Assembly: GCA_028687205.1 (NCBI GenBank)
Contig: JAQUAP010000019.1
Span: 1 to 19,236, forward strand
DNA from: Candidatus Omnitrophota bacterium
GTDB taxonomy: Bacteria > Omnitrophota > Gorgyraeia > Gygaellales > Profunditerraquicolaceae
Direction: 5' to 3'
DNA: 19,236 nt
Shown here: positions 1 to 6,147 of the stretch, piece by piece
Position numbering within the stretch: the stretch's first letter is position 1
How the letters are laid out: each line of letters starts with the position of its first letter
Translations under genes and position numbers: made by a program
The notes under the pieces: model-generated
Database searches by the model: none
Seen by the model: only the letters and a program-made list of their open reading frames with translations
What the model was told of the DNA's origin: nothing

Positions 1-62
1 GGGACTTGAACCCGTGACATCCTGCTTGGCAAGCAGGCATTCTACCGCTGAATTACCGCCGC
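1..62 (-). tRNA. tRNA-Gly (anticodon GCC), 3' end cut by window edge
   Basis: Read on the minus strand from 62, the sequence has a 7-nt acceptor strand GCGGCGG, a D-arm and an anticodon stem CCTGC/GCAGG around the loop TTGCCAA, which gives anticodon GCC. The T-arm follows with GGGTTCAAGTCCC at the window edge. The 3' acceptor strand lies beyond position 1, so the gene is partial. Its first 21 nt are also the last codons of the neighbouring small ORF, which reads through the acceptor and stops at a TAG in the D-arm. Confidence 0.93.
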
Positions 63-560
63 ATTATTACCAATCGTTTCTATCCACTTCTGCATAGTAA
101 AACAGGCATCTTTACTATTGACATAAACGCAGCAAGTGCCAAACTGTAATTTTCTATTTTGAGTACCCCTGCTCTGAAGCACCTGCGTTTTAATAAATTG
201 TCTGTGCGGGATACCTAGAATACCTGACCAATGCGAAATAGCTTCTTTTTCTTTTATATCGCGGTATAGAAATAACTCTGCCCGCCAATCTTTTTTTCCT
301 ATATTCCTAAAATATTTCTGTAAAAAATTACAATAAAAGCTCACTAACTTAGGATCAGCATTAGTAAACGCTAACTGGTATTTCCTGTAATTTTTATTCA
401 GGCGAGTTCCTTCTGCCCAGTAAAGAATAACACCCGAAAGAAAAACCGGGTCACTTTTATATTTTTTAAATAACTCCGCAGCTGCCTTTTTGACTGAATT
501 ATCCCGGGTAATTCTTTTTTGCAACCTAGCCTGGTTCATTAACTGAATGCGGTTTAACAT
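42..560 (-). CDS. LAGLIDADG-like small protein lodged between two tRNA genes, probably lacking its N-terminal domain
   Basis: This 172-residue product is read from the ATG at 560; an ATG at 539 is also possible. The longer open frame starting at a TTG at 620 runs through tRNA-Leu and is unlikely to be the true start. About 30 residues in, the motif LSGVILYWAEGTR is followed by 'TNADPKLVSFYCNFL'. I recognise this pattern from a widespread family of small proteins with a LAGLIDADG-homing-endonuclease-like fold, usually preceded by a helix-turn-helix of 60 or more residues. Here that region is absent and the space is occupied by tRNA-Leu. The stop codon lies inside tRNA-Gly, a 21-nt overlap. The reading frame looks AT-richer than its neighbours by eye. 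No clear ribosome binding site precedes the ATG at 560. It could be a degenerate selfish element or a functional remnant; function is unknown. Confidence 0.6.
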   Translation of the reverse strand: MLNRIQLMNQARLQKRITRDNSVKKAAAELFKKYKSDPVFLSGVILYWAEGTRLNKNYRKYQLAFTNADPKLVSFYCNFLQKYFRNIGKKDWRAELFLYRDIKEKEAISHWSGILGIPHRQFIKTQVLQSRGTQNRKLQFGTCCVYVNSKDACFTMQKWIETIGNNAAVIQR

Positions 561-581
561 TTCAGTAATCCCGGATTTTAT

Positions 582-663
582 TGGGCGGAAGAGGATTTGA
601 ACCTCCAAGGGTTGCCCCAATAGCTCCTAAGGCTATCGTGTCTGCCAATTCCACCATCCGCCC
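582..663 (-). tRNA. tRNA-Leu (anticodon UAG)
   Basis: The acceptor strands GGGCGGA (663-657) and TCCGCCC (589-583) pair over 7 bp, with discriminator A at 582. The anticodon stem ATAGC/GCTAT encloses the loop CTTAGGA, giving UAG. A long variable arm (TTGGGGCAACCCTT) is present, as expected for a class II leucine tRNA, and the T-arm reads GGAGGTTCAAATCCTC. No CCA is encoded after the discriminator. Confidence 0.96.
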
Positions 664-683
664 TTATTCCCCTCTTGCCGCTA

Positions 684-714
684 AATTTATTGAGCCTCCC
701 GAGACTCGAACTCG
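684..714 (-). repeat. Duplicated 3' tail of tRNA-Lys (31-nt exact direct repeat)
   Basis: Positions 684-714 are identical to 837-867 base for base. The copied segment covers the 3' acceptor strand, part of the T-arm of tRNA-Lys and 7 nt beyond the discriminator. The copy is not part of a complete tRNA because the sequence diverges immediately after 714. Geometrically it resembles the distal half of an attachment site left by insertion at a tRNA 3' end, although no integrase is seen. A segmental duplication would look the same. Confidence 0.9.
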
Positions 715-836
715 TCGCTACGCTCCCCAAAGGGGCTCTGCCCCTATGGCGCTCACTTGCGTTCGCTGTTACCCCGAAAGCGCGGGGGAAATCTTCCCCC
801 GCACCCCCTTCGAGTTCTTCGCCTCGTGCAAGACGC
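715..836. repeat. 122-nt palindrome-rich insert between the tRNA-Lys tail copies
   Basis: No gene is supported here. Three inverted repeats are visible. AGGGGC (731-736) pairs with GCCCCT (740-745). GCGGGGGAA (782-790) pairs with TTCCCCCGC (794-802), 9 bp with a 3-nt loop. GAACTCG (708-714, inside the tRNA tail copy) can pair with CGAGTTC (811-817). The element therefore ends in T-arm-like sequence and folds back on it. It looks like a small non-autonomous palindromic repeat rather than coding DNA. Confidence 0.6.
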
Positions 837-843
837 AATTTAT

Positions 844-916
844 TGAGCCTCCCGAGACTCGAACTCGGCACACGCGGCTTAAAAAGCCGCTGCTCTACCA
901 GATGAGCTAGAGGCCC
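844..916 (-). tRNA. tRNA-Lys (anticodon UUU)
   Basis: This is a 73-nt tRNA. GGGCCTC at the 5' end (916-910) pairs with GAGGCTC at the 3' end with one G-U, and the discriminator is A at 844. The anticodon stem GCGGC/GCCGC encloses the loop TTTTTAA, giving UUU. The T-arm reads CCGAGTTCGAGTCTCGG. No CCA is encoded. Both ends of this gene are duplicated nearby: the 3' tail at 684-714 and the first 13 nt at 965-977. No promoter is obvious directly upstream, so readthrough from frr is possible. Confidence 0.96.
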
Positions 917-938
917 AAATTCTAGATTCCCTTCCTTA

Positions 939-977
939 CCTCTAGCGAATCCTCCAACGGAGGAGAGCTAGAGGCCC
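939..977. repeat. Hairpin downstream of frr carrying a copy of the tRNA-Lys 5' end
   Basis: The arms CCTCTAGC (939-946) and GCTAGAGG (967-974) pair, enclosing a second stem TCCTCC (950-955) / GGAGGA (959-964) with a 3-nt loop. GAGCTAGAGGCCC at 965-977 is an exact repeat of 904-916, the first 13 nt of tRNA-Lys. The hairpin sits just after the frr stop and may cap or end that mRNA, but no T-run follows on the minus strand, so it is not a classical intrinsic terminator. Confidence 0.7.
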
Positions 978-983
978 GAAATC

Positions 984-1544
984 TTAAAATTCCAATACTT
1001 CTTTTTCTTTATTTTTTAAGAGCTCGTCAACCTTGGCGATATACTTATCCACTAACTTCTGCAACTCCTCCACGCCGCGGAACTTATCATCCTCGGGGAT
1101 GACCTTGTCTTTTTCCAATTTTTCAATATGCTCTTTGGCGTCGCGCCTGATTGTCCTTAAACTGACTCTGCCTACCTCTGCCATTTTATGGATTTCTTTA
1201 GCCAGCTCCTGGCGCCTTTCTTTGGATAGTTGCGGAAAGCTTAACCTGATCAGCTTGCCGTCATTAGAAGGATTGACCCCTAAGTTAGATTTCAATATCG
1301 CCTTTTCGATCTCGGCAATCGCGGAAATATCCCAGGGCTGGATGGTCAATAAATGCGCGTCGGTAGCAGCGATGGCGGCCAACTGTTTCAATAGGGTAGG
1401 CGTCCCGTAATAATCAATGTGCAGCCCCTCGACCAGCGTAGGGCTGGCCCTGCCGGTGCGCACTTCGCCGTATTCCCTGGCCACCGCATCAAAGGCCTTC
1501 TTCATTTTTTCTTCAGTGCTATGTAAAATTTCTTTAGTCGTCAT
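984..1544 (-). CDS. frr: Ribosome recycling factor
   Basis: The 186-residue product matches the usual length of about 185. It splits post-termination ribosomes into subunits together with EF-G. Recognisable family features include the N-terminal helix with 'MKKAFDAVAREYGEVRTGRAS', the stretch 'DYYGTPTLLKQLA', the 'AILKSNLGVNPSNDG' segment and the basic 'LSKERRQELAK' helix. The start ATG at 1544 is preceded by GGGAGG (1550-1555) with 5-nt spacing. The gene lies 12 nt after pyrH and is the last cistron of the rpsB-tsf-pyrH-frr operon. The tRNA cluster begins 67 nt downstream. Confidence 0.97.
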   Translation of the reverse strand: MTTKEILHSTEEKMKKAFDAVAREYGEVRTGRASPTLVEGLHIDYYGTPTLLKQLAAIAATDAHLLTIQPWDISAIAEIEKAILKSNLGVNPSNDGKLIRLSFPQLSKERRQELAKEIHKMAEVGRVSLRTIRRDAKEHIEKLEKDKVIPEDDKFRGVEELQKLVDKYIAKVDELLKNKEKEVLEF

Positions 1545-1556
1545 AATCGCCTCCCG

Positions 1557-2276
1557 TTACCGGACCACTGTCCCTATCTTCTCGCCCAACACTACCCGCT
1601 TAATATTGCCTTTTCTATTCAGGTTAAAGACGACGATGGGAAGCTTATTATCCATGCACAGGCTGATGGCTGTCGCGTCCATAACCTTTAAGCCTTTTTT
1701 TAAGACATCTATATATTTTAAATGCGTAAATTTTTTGGCGCCTTTAACTTTTAAAGGGTCTGCTGAATAAACCCCGTCAACCTGGGTAGCTTTAAGTATG
1801 GCGTTGGCATTAATCTCCATGGCCCGCAGGGCTGCCGCGGTATCGGTAGTAAAATAAGGGTTACCTGTGCCGGCGACAAAAATAACTACTCTTCCCTTTT
1901 CCAAATGCCGGATAGCGCGCCTCCTGATATAGGGCTCGGCAATGCGCTCCATATCTATAGCCGTCATAACGCGGGTAGGCACACCTGATTTTTCTAAGGC
2001 GTCCTGAAGGGCGAGGCCGTTAATTACGGTAGCCAGCATCCCCATATAATCGGCAACCGAACGGTCCATATCCAGGCCGCGCGAACCGGTATTTTCCTGG
2101 CCGCGGAAGATATTCCCGGCGCCCAGGACCACTGCCACATCTACTTTTAAATCCCGGATTTCTTTTATCTGGCGGGAGATGGATATCAGGACCGACTGGT
2201 CTATTCCGTGAGACTTTCTTCCCTGCAGCGCTTCGCCGCTTAATTTAAGGACTATTCTTTTATAGACTGAACCCAT
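1557..2276 (-). CDS. pyrH: UMP kinase (uridylate kinase)
   Basis: The product is 239 residues, the normal bacterial PyrH length. It phosphorylates UMP to UDP with ATP. Family signatures are the N-terminal 'YKRIVLKLSGEALQG' phosphate-binding segment, 'VVLGAGNIFRG' (usually GGGN; here G-A-G-N), the 'DYMGMLATVINGLALQDAL' helix and 'AGTGNPYFTTDTAAALRA'. I place the start at the ATG at 2276, because the frame extends up to a TTG at 2321 only by overlapping the end of tsf, and bacterial PyrH begins close to this Lys-Arg-Ile-Val-Leu-Lys strand. No strong ribosome binding site precedes it. The 7-nt gap from tsf suggests translational coupling. Confidence 0.96.
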   Translation of the reverse strand: MGSVYKRIVLKLSGEALQGRKSHGIDQSVLISISRQIKEIRDLKVDVAVVLGAGNIFRGQENTGSRGLDMDRSVADYMGMLATVINGLALQDALEKSGVPTRVMTAIDMERIAEPYIRRRAIRHLEKGRVVIFVAGTGNPYFTTDTAAALRAMEINANAILKATQVDGVYSADPLKVKGAKKFTHLKYIDVLKKGLKVMDATAISLCMDNKLPIVVFNLNRKGNIKRVVLGEKIGTVVR

Positions 2277-2283
2277 ATTGGTA

Positions 2284-2808
2284 TTATTCGCCGACTTTAT
2301 AACGCATGAACCTGCGCACAACGATATTCTCGCCTAACTTAGCCACAATGCTGCCTAAATAATCTTTAACGGTAATCGAGGGGTCTTTAACAAAGGGCTG
2401 CTCCATTAAACAGTGGTTCTTATAAAAATCCTCTTTGTTCTTTTCGTGTTCCACAACTTCCGCCGGGACATCTTCCTTTTTAATATATAAAGGGCTGGTC
2501 GCGGTTATCTGCATCGCCAGGTCTTTAGCGAACCTGACAAACTCCTCGTTTTTAGCGACAAAATCCGATTCGCAGTCCACCTCTAATAATGCGCCGACCT
2601 TATTCCCGTGATGCACATAGGCCTCTATCCTTCCCTCCTTAGCCAGCCGCGACTGTTTCTTGGCAGCGATCTCCAGGCCCTGTTTGCGTAATAATTCCGC
2701 GGCTTTCTTTATATCTCCTTTTGTCTCCTCAAGCGCCTTCTTGCAATGCGCCACGCTGGAAGATGTCATTTCCCTTAACTCTTTGATTAACTCTACCGAT
2801 ATTTTCAT
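2284..2808 (-). CDS. tsf: Elongation factor Ts, short single-core form
   Basis: The 174-residue product exchanges GDP on EF-Tu. Residues 1-50 form the UBA-like N-terminal domain with 'LIKELREMTSSSVAHCKKALEE'. The core contains 'EVDCESDFVAKNEEF', the segment that contacts EF-Tu. At 174 residues it is much shorter than the E. coli protein (about 283) and nearer the short form of Thermus (about 196): one core subdomain is present and the coiled-coil and second core repeat are missing. The usual TGAG-x-x-DCKKAL signature reads TSSSVAHCKKAL here, so Asp is replaced by His. A purine-rich AAGGAAGG lies about 11 nt upstream of the ATG, inside the end of rpsB. Confidence 0.95.
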   Translation of the reverse strand: MKISVELIKELREMTSSSVAHCKKALEETKGDIKKAAELLRKQGLEIAAKKQSRLAKEGRIEAYVHHGNKVGALLEVDCESDFVAKNEEFVRFAKDLAMQITATSPLYIKKEDVPAEVVEHEKNKEDFYKNHCLMEQPFVKDPSITVKDYLGSIVAKLGENIVVRRFMRYKVGE

Positions 2809-2814
2809 TTTTAT

Positions 2815-3711
2815 TTATGCCTTCCTTTTCGGCCTGGCTTTTCCTTCAGCAGCCGGTTTAATATGCGCCTTCTTGACAGGCTTAGCTTCCCCTTCAACAG
2901 GCTCTGTAGTCTCAACGATCTCTTCGATCTCTTTAATTTTAATCTCTTCTTCGGGGAGCAATACCGGTTCAATCGCCTCTCCGGCTTCTTCTTTAATCTT
3001 TACCCCGTCCTGGGCCAGATATGAAAGGAATTTCTTCCTGCCCTCGATAACCGTATCCGTAATAATATCCGCCACGGCTTTAATGGATTTAGTAGCATCG
3101 TCATTGCCGGGTATAGGATAATCAACTAAATCCGGGTTGGAATTAGTATCAATCAGGGCTACGATGGGTATGCCTAAACGCCTGGCCTCTTTTACTGCCG
3201 TATCCTCTTTCGTGGTATCGATGACAAAAACCGCCTTGGGCATGCGTTCCATCGGGACAATCCCCGCGAAATTCTTATTTAACTTAGCCAGTTCTTTTTC
3301 CAGGCCAGCCACTTCCTTCTTGGTCAGCTTGGCAAAAGTCCCGTCTTCGCGCATCCTCTCGATGTCCTTTAAACGGTTGATGCTCTTCTTAATGGTAGAA
3401 AAATTGGTCAAGAGGCCTCCGGGCCAGCGCTCAGTCACATAATACATCCCCGAACGGATTGCCTCCTGCAGCATGACCTCCTGCGCCTGTTTCTTGGTCC
3501 CTACAAAAAGCACATATTCGCCTTTTGAGGTGATATCCATAAGAAAATCCCTGGCTTTATTAATGCATTCTTCGGTCTTTTCCAGGTCAATAATATAAAT
3601 ACCGCTTCTTGAACCGAAGATAAATTTCTTCATTTTCGGGTTCCAGCGCTTAGTCTGGTGCCCAAAATGCACCCCTGCTTCCAATAATTGCTTGATTAAA
3701 TCTGATGGCAC
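2815..3711 (-). CDS. rpsB: 30S ribosomal protein S2 with extended C-terminal tail
   Basis: The 298-residue product is a small-subunit ribosomal protein. Residues 9-33 carry the characteristic 'LLEAGVHFGHQTKRWNPKM' segment, followed by 'IIDLEKT', 'GTKKQAQE', 'RWPGGLLTNF' and 'PDLVDYPIPGNDDA'. The E. coli protein is about 241 residues; here roughly 65 extra C-terminal residues form a low-complexity Glu/Lys/Pro tail ending in a basic cluster. The start is a GTG at 3711 with GGGAG at 3720-3724, 8 nt away. It is the first gene of the operon and is preceded by a promoter at 3783-3810 and a leader hairpin. Confidence 0.97.
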   Translation of the reverse strand: MPSDLIKQLLEAGVHFGHQTKRWNPKMKKFIFGSRSGIYIIDLEKTEECINKARDFLMDITSKGEYVLFVGTKKQAQEVMLQEAIRSGMYYVTERWPGGLLTNFSTIKKSINRLKDIERMREDGTFAKLTKKEVAGLEKELAKLNKNFAGIVPMERMPKAVFVIDTTKEDTAVKEARRLGIPIVALIDTNSNPDLVDYPIPGNDDATKSIKAVADIITDTVIEGRKKFLSYLAQDGVKIKEEAGEAIEPVLLPEEEIKIKEIEEIVETTEPVEGEAKPVKKAHIKPAAEGKARPKRKA

Positions 3712-3747
3712 TCTCTCTTCTCCCTTTTTTAGATTGTTAATATGCGG

Positions 3748-3769
3748 TGCTGCCAGGCTCTCGGCAACA
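3748..3769 (-). promoter_or_regulatory. Leader hairpin in the rpsB 5' untranslated region
   Basis: On the minus strand TGTTGCC (3769-3763) pairs with GGCAGCA (3754-3748) over 7 bp with one G-U and an 8-nt loop GAGAGCCT. It lies about 10 nt after the predicted transcription start and about 25 nt before the ribosome binding site. S2 synthesis is autoregulated through leader RNA structures in other bacteria; whether this hairpin does that is inference. Confidence 0.45.
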
Positions 3770-3782
3770 GTTTAACTCTATT

Positions 3783-3810
3783 ATTATACTTAATTAACCC
3801 TAATATGCAA
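3783..3810 (-). promoter_or_regulatory. Sigma70-type promoter for rpsB-tsf-pyrH-frr
   Basis: On the minus strand TTGCAT (3810-3805), a 16-nt spacer and a consensus TATAAT (3788-3783) are visible, putting the start near 3776 and the GTG of rpsB about 65 nt downstream. The -35 box abuts the stop codon of the upstream msbA-like gene. The spacer holds the 13-mer GTTAATTAAGTAT, also present at the promoter near 12695. Confidence 0.75.
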
Positions 3811-5601
3811 CTATTTTCGTAATTCTTGTATTGAATAAAGCCGCTTATACAACCCGTCCCTGCCTAAGAGCTCCGTGTGCGTGCCTGCCTCAGCAATCAC
3901 GCCTTTATCCAGTACCACTATTTTATGCGCGTTCCTGACGGTAGAAAGCCGGTGGGCAATGACAAATACCGTACGCCCCTTGATCAGCTGGTCTAAGGCA
4001 TCCTGGACTACCTTCTCTGACTCCGAATCCAGCTGGGAGGTGGCTTCGTCAAGGATTAAGATCGGCGGGTTCTTCAGCAGGGCGCGCGCTATGGCAATCC
4101 TCTGGCGCTCTCCGCCTGAAATGCGCATCCCCCTATCGCCGATGACCGTAGCATAACCTTGCGGCAAGTGGCTGATAAAATCATGGGCATTGGCCTGGAG
4201 CGCTGCCTGTTGAATCTCTTCATCCATTGCCCCTGGTTTACCGTAGGCAATGTTAGCCTTAATCGTATCGTTAAAGAGGATGGTCTCCTGGGTAACAATC
4301 CCGACCTGTTGCCGCAGCGACTTTAAGGTAACTGCTTTAATATCTATGCCGTCTATGGTAATACTGCCTTTCTTGGGGTCGTAAAAACGCGGGATCAGGT
4401 CTAAAAGCGTGGTCTTGCCCGTGCCGCTGGGCCCGACGATAGCCAGGACCGAGCCGTAAGGGACATTTAAATTTATCCCTTTTAAGACCTGATTATCCCC
4501 GTAATTAAACCATACGTCGTTAAAGACGATACTGCTCTTAAACCCCGATAATTGCCGGGCGCCAGGCAACTCCACGACGCTCGGTTCGGTTTCTAAAACT
4601 TCGTAAATACGCTCGCTGGCAGCTACTGCCTGCTGGTTTAAGGAATTCACCTGGCTTAATTTCTTAAAAGGCCGGATGGTTGATAAGAGCGAGCCGAGGA
4701 AGAGCCCGAAGACGCCGAAGGAAATTTTTCCGGCGATGACCTCCCTGCCGCCTAAGAAAAATATGACTACGCCGGCGATACACCCTAAGATTTCCGTTGC
4801 CGGGCTGAGGAGCAGGATACGCTTGATAGACTTCATCGAGACGCGGTAATAATCCTGGTTTACCTTATTGAATTTCTGTATTTCATAGGGCTCCATATTA
4901 AACCCTTTGACGATGCGCGCGCCGATAATCGTCTCGTAAAGTATGGAATTGGTGTCCGCCATCTTCTCCTGCGAGGTGCGGGATAATTTCCTCAGCTTCT
5001 TGCCTACGGTAGCGATCAGGTAACCCAGGATTGCCAGCGGAGGAACGATGAAAATGACAAATTTAGCATAAATAAAAAGGGTCAGGGAGAAAAATATGAG
5101 CACCTGCGCGCCCTGGTAGACCAGGTCCGTAGAGCCGTAAGAAACCGCGTTCTCCACTATCCTGACGTCATTGGTGATGCGCGAGATCATCTCTCCGCCG
5201 CGCTTATGGGTAAAATAATCCAGGGAAAGGGTCTGGAATTTAGCGTAAAGCTTGGCTTTGATATCCCTGACAATGCGCTGGCCGATATCAGACATAAGGT
5301 AACTCTGCAGGAAACCAAATAGCCCTTTTAGGATAAAAAGCAGGATAATCCCTATAGCCATATAATTCAGGAGCACTGCCGGAGGGATACTGTTGAGCTT
5401 AGCCACAAAATCAGCCAAAAACGCAGGTAGCTTGGCGGGCACAATGATTTGCTTATTGGTCAGGACCTTATCCGCCAGAGGGACCATCATGGCTAAAGAT
5501 ACCCCGTCAAATATGGCGGAAAAGACCATACAGACGCAAGCCATGGAAAACATCCCCAGATACGGCCGGATAAACCTCAGTAACTTCAAATAATCGCGCA
5601 T
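3811..5601 (-). CDS. msbA: ABC-type lipid exporter, MsbA-like, fused permease and ATPase
   Basis: The 596-residue half-transporter probably flips lipid A-core or a related lipid across the inner membrane as a homodimer. Residues 1-320 contain hydrophobic membrane segments (for example 16-40, 72-100, 158-198 and 262-305) with the exporter-type 'THKRGGEMISRITNDV' coupling region at about 131-146. The nucleotide-binding domain spans about 355-590: Walker A GPSGTGKTT at 390-398, Q-loop Gln438, signature ISGGERQ at 494-500, Walker B ILILDEATS at 514-522 and the switch histidine at 550. The start ATG at 5601 has AAGGAGG at 5610-5616. It has its own promoter and is divergent from the oxidoreductase-lpxB pair, which supports the lipid A assignment; another lipid or drug exporter of the same class cannot be excluded. 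Confidence 0.88.
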   Translation of the reverse strand: MRDYLKLLRFIRPYLGMFSMACVCMVFSAIFDGVSLAMMVPLADKVLTNKQIIVPAKLPAFLADFVAKLNSIPPAVLLNYMAIGIILLFILKGLFGFLQSYLMSDIGQRIVRDIKAKLYAKFQTLSLDYFTHKRGGEMISRITNDVRIVENAVSYGSTDLVYQGAQVLIFFSLTLFIYAKFVIFIVPPLAILGYLIATVGKKLRKLSRTSQEKMADTNSILYETIIGARIVKGFNMEPYEIQKFNKVNQDYYRVSMKSIKRILLLSPATEILGCIAGVVIFFLGGREVIAGKISFGVFGLFLGSLLSTIRPFKKLSQVNSLNQQAVAASERIYEVLETEPSVVELPGARQLSGFKSSIVFNDVWFNYGDNQVLKGINLNVPYGSVLAIVGPSGTGKTTLLDLIPRFYDPKKGSITIDGIDIKAVTLKSLRQQVGIVTQETILFNDTIKANIAYGKPGAMDEEIQQAALQANAHDFISHLPQGYATVIGDRGMRISGGERQRIAIARALLKNPPILILDEATSQLDSESEKVVQDALDQLIKGRTVFVIAHRLSTVRNAHKIVVLDKGVIAEAGTHTELLGRDGLYKRLYSIQELRK

Positions 5602-5628
5602 CTTGCGTTCCTCCTTAAAAGGAAAGGT

Positions 5629-5657
5629 ATTGTAGCATATCCGGCGCCTCGTAGCAA
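5629..5657 (-). promoter_or_regulatory. Sigma70-type promoter for the msbA-like gene
   Basis: On the minus strand TTGCTA (5657-5652), a 17-nt spacer and TACAAT (5634-5629) precede the ATG at 5601. The predicted start near 5622 leaves a short leader containing AAGGAGG at 5610-5616. Confidence 0.75.
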
Positions 5658-5706
5658 CTTTTTTATTGCCTAATTAATGCCCTGGCAAGTTCCCCGCTCA
5701 TATCTT

Positions 5707-5887
5707 GATTTTGCGGTTTGGCTCCGCAGCGCTCTAAAACTTTCGCCGTGTGCTGCGGTTTACGGCTTACTCCCGGAAGGACTTACGCTGGGCGCAATTC
5801 CTCCGTTCGCCGTAAATCCTTGCACACACGTAGCTATAGACGTGCCGAAAGTTTTCTAATGCGCTGCTCTGCCAAAACCGCAAAATC
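5707..5887. repeat. 181-nt nested foldback element
   Basis: This is a long imperfect inverted repeat. From outside in: 5707-5719 pairs with 5875-5887 (13 bp), GGC 5720-5722 with GCC 5871-5873, GCAGCGC 5726-5732 with 5861-5867, AAAACTTTCG 5736-5745 with 5846-5855, GTGTGC 5748-5753 with 5822-5827, and TTTACGGC 5759-5766 with 5809-5816. A side hairpin CACGT/ACGTG lies at 5827-5844. No coding frame in it is convincing. It may be a structured RNA or a miniature palindromic mobile repeat. No promoter is obvious on either side reading into it. Confidence 0.75.
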
Positions 5888-5907
5888 TTAATACTTGGCA
5901 GCCAAAC

Positions 5908-5934
5908 TTGACAGTGACATTTATAAGCTATAAT
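5908..5934 (+). promoter_or_regulatory. Consensus sigma70 boxes reading into the multibranched element
   Basis: TTGACA (5908-5913) and TATAAT (5929-5934) are both perfect consensus boxes, separated by 15 nt, which is slightly short. The start would fall near 5941, just before the outer stem of the element at 5948-6090. Confidence 0.65.
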
Positions 5935-5940
5935 TAGCGG

Positions 5941-6090
5941 ATGGATTGGCTTGTTCCAGAGCAGGACGTACGCAGGCTGAGCGGGCAAGGTTGCCCGCTA
6001 AAAACATCTCGGCAGAGCGAAGCCGAGTAGCCGAGCGCGATTTTCCACGCTGGGGAAAATCGTGCGTTCCTGCGAGGAACAAGACAAGCC
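5941..6090 (+). ncRNA. Candidate structured small RNA or structured leader
   Basis: The region folds by eye into a multibranched shape. The outer helix is GGCTTGT 5948-5954 with ACAAGCC 6084-6090, GCAGGA 5961-5966 with TCCTGC 6068-6073, and ACGCA 5970-5974 with TGCGT 6063-6067. Inside it, GGCT 5975-5978 pairs with AGCC 6029-6032 and closes two hairpins: an 8-bp stem at 5980-5999 and a 6-bp stem at 6008-6027. A third hairpin of 9 bp lies at 6038-6062. I recognise no known family: it lacks the conserved motifs of SRP RNA, RNase P RNA and tmRNA. No T-run follows, so the 3' end is uncertain. A palindromic repeat cluster is the alternative. Confidence 0.45.
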
Positions 6091-6111
6091 AGACGCTAAT
6101 TAAGATTATAG

Positions 6112-6140
6112 TTGCAATGCCGCAGGCGATTTGCTATTAT
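6112..6140 (+). promoter_or_regulatory. Promoter for the oxidoreductase-lpxB pair, apparently giving a leaderless mRNA
   Basis: TTGCAA (6112-6117), a 17-nt spacer and TATTAT (6135-6140) are followed by only 7 nt before the ATG at 6148. Transcription would start at or next to the A of the start codon. No ribosome binding site precedes that ATG, which fits leaderless translation. Confidence 0.65.
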
Positions 6141-6147
6141 TCAATTT

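Noticed and set aside
561..620. Longer start for the small ORF at 620
   Set aside because: The extra codons are the 3' half of tRNA-Leu read as protein, and the start would be TTG.
684..867. CRISPR array
   Set aside because: Only two repeat units, which are tRNA sequence, with a single palindromic 'spacer' and no cas genes.
581..910. Plus- and minus-strand open frames over the tRNA and palindrome region
   Set aside because: They read through tRNA-Leu, tRNA-Lys and palindromes, and the peptides are translations of tRNA sequence.
2277..2321. Longer pyrH frame beginning at a TTG at 2321
   Set aside because: It would overlap the end of tsf and add residues unlike any PyrH N-terminus; the ATG at 2276 gives the family's normal start and length.
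5707..5887. SRP RNA, because of a CCGGAAGGA stretch near 5774
   Set aside because: The conserved SRP loop (GGAAGCAGC and its partner) is not present and the surrounding fold does not match.
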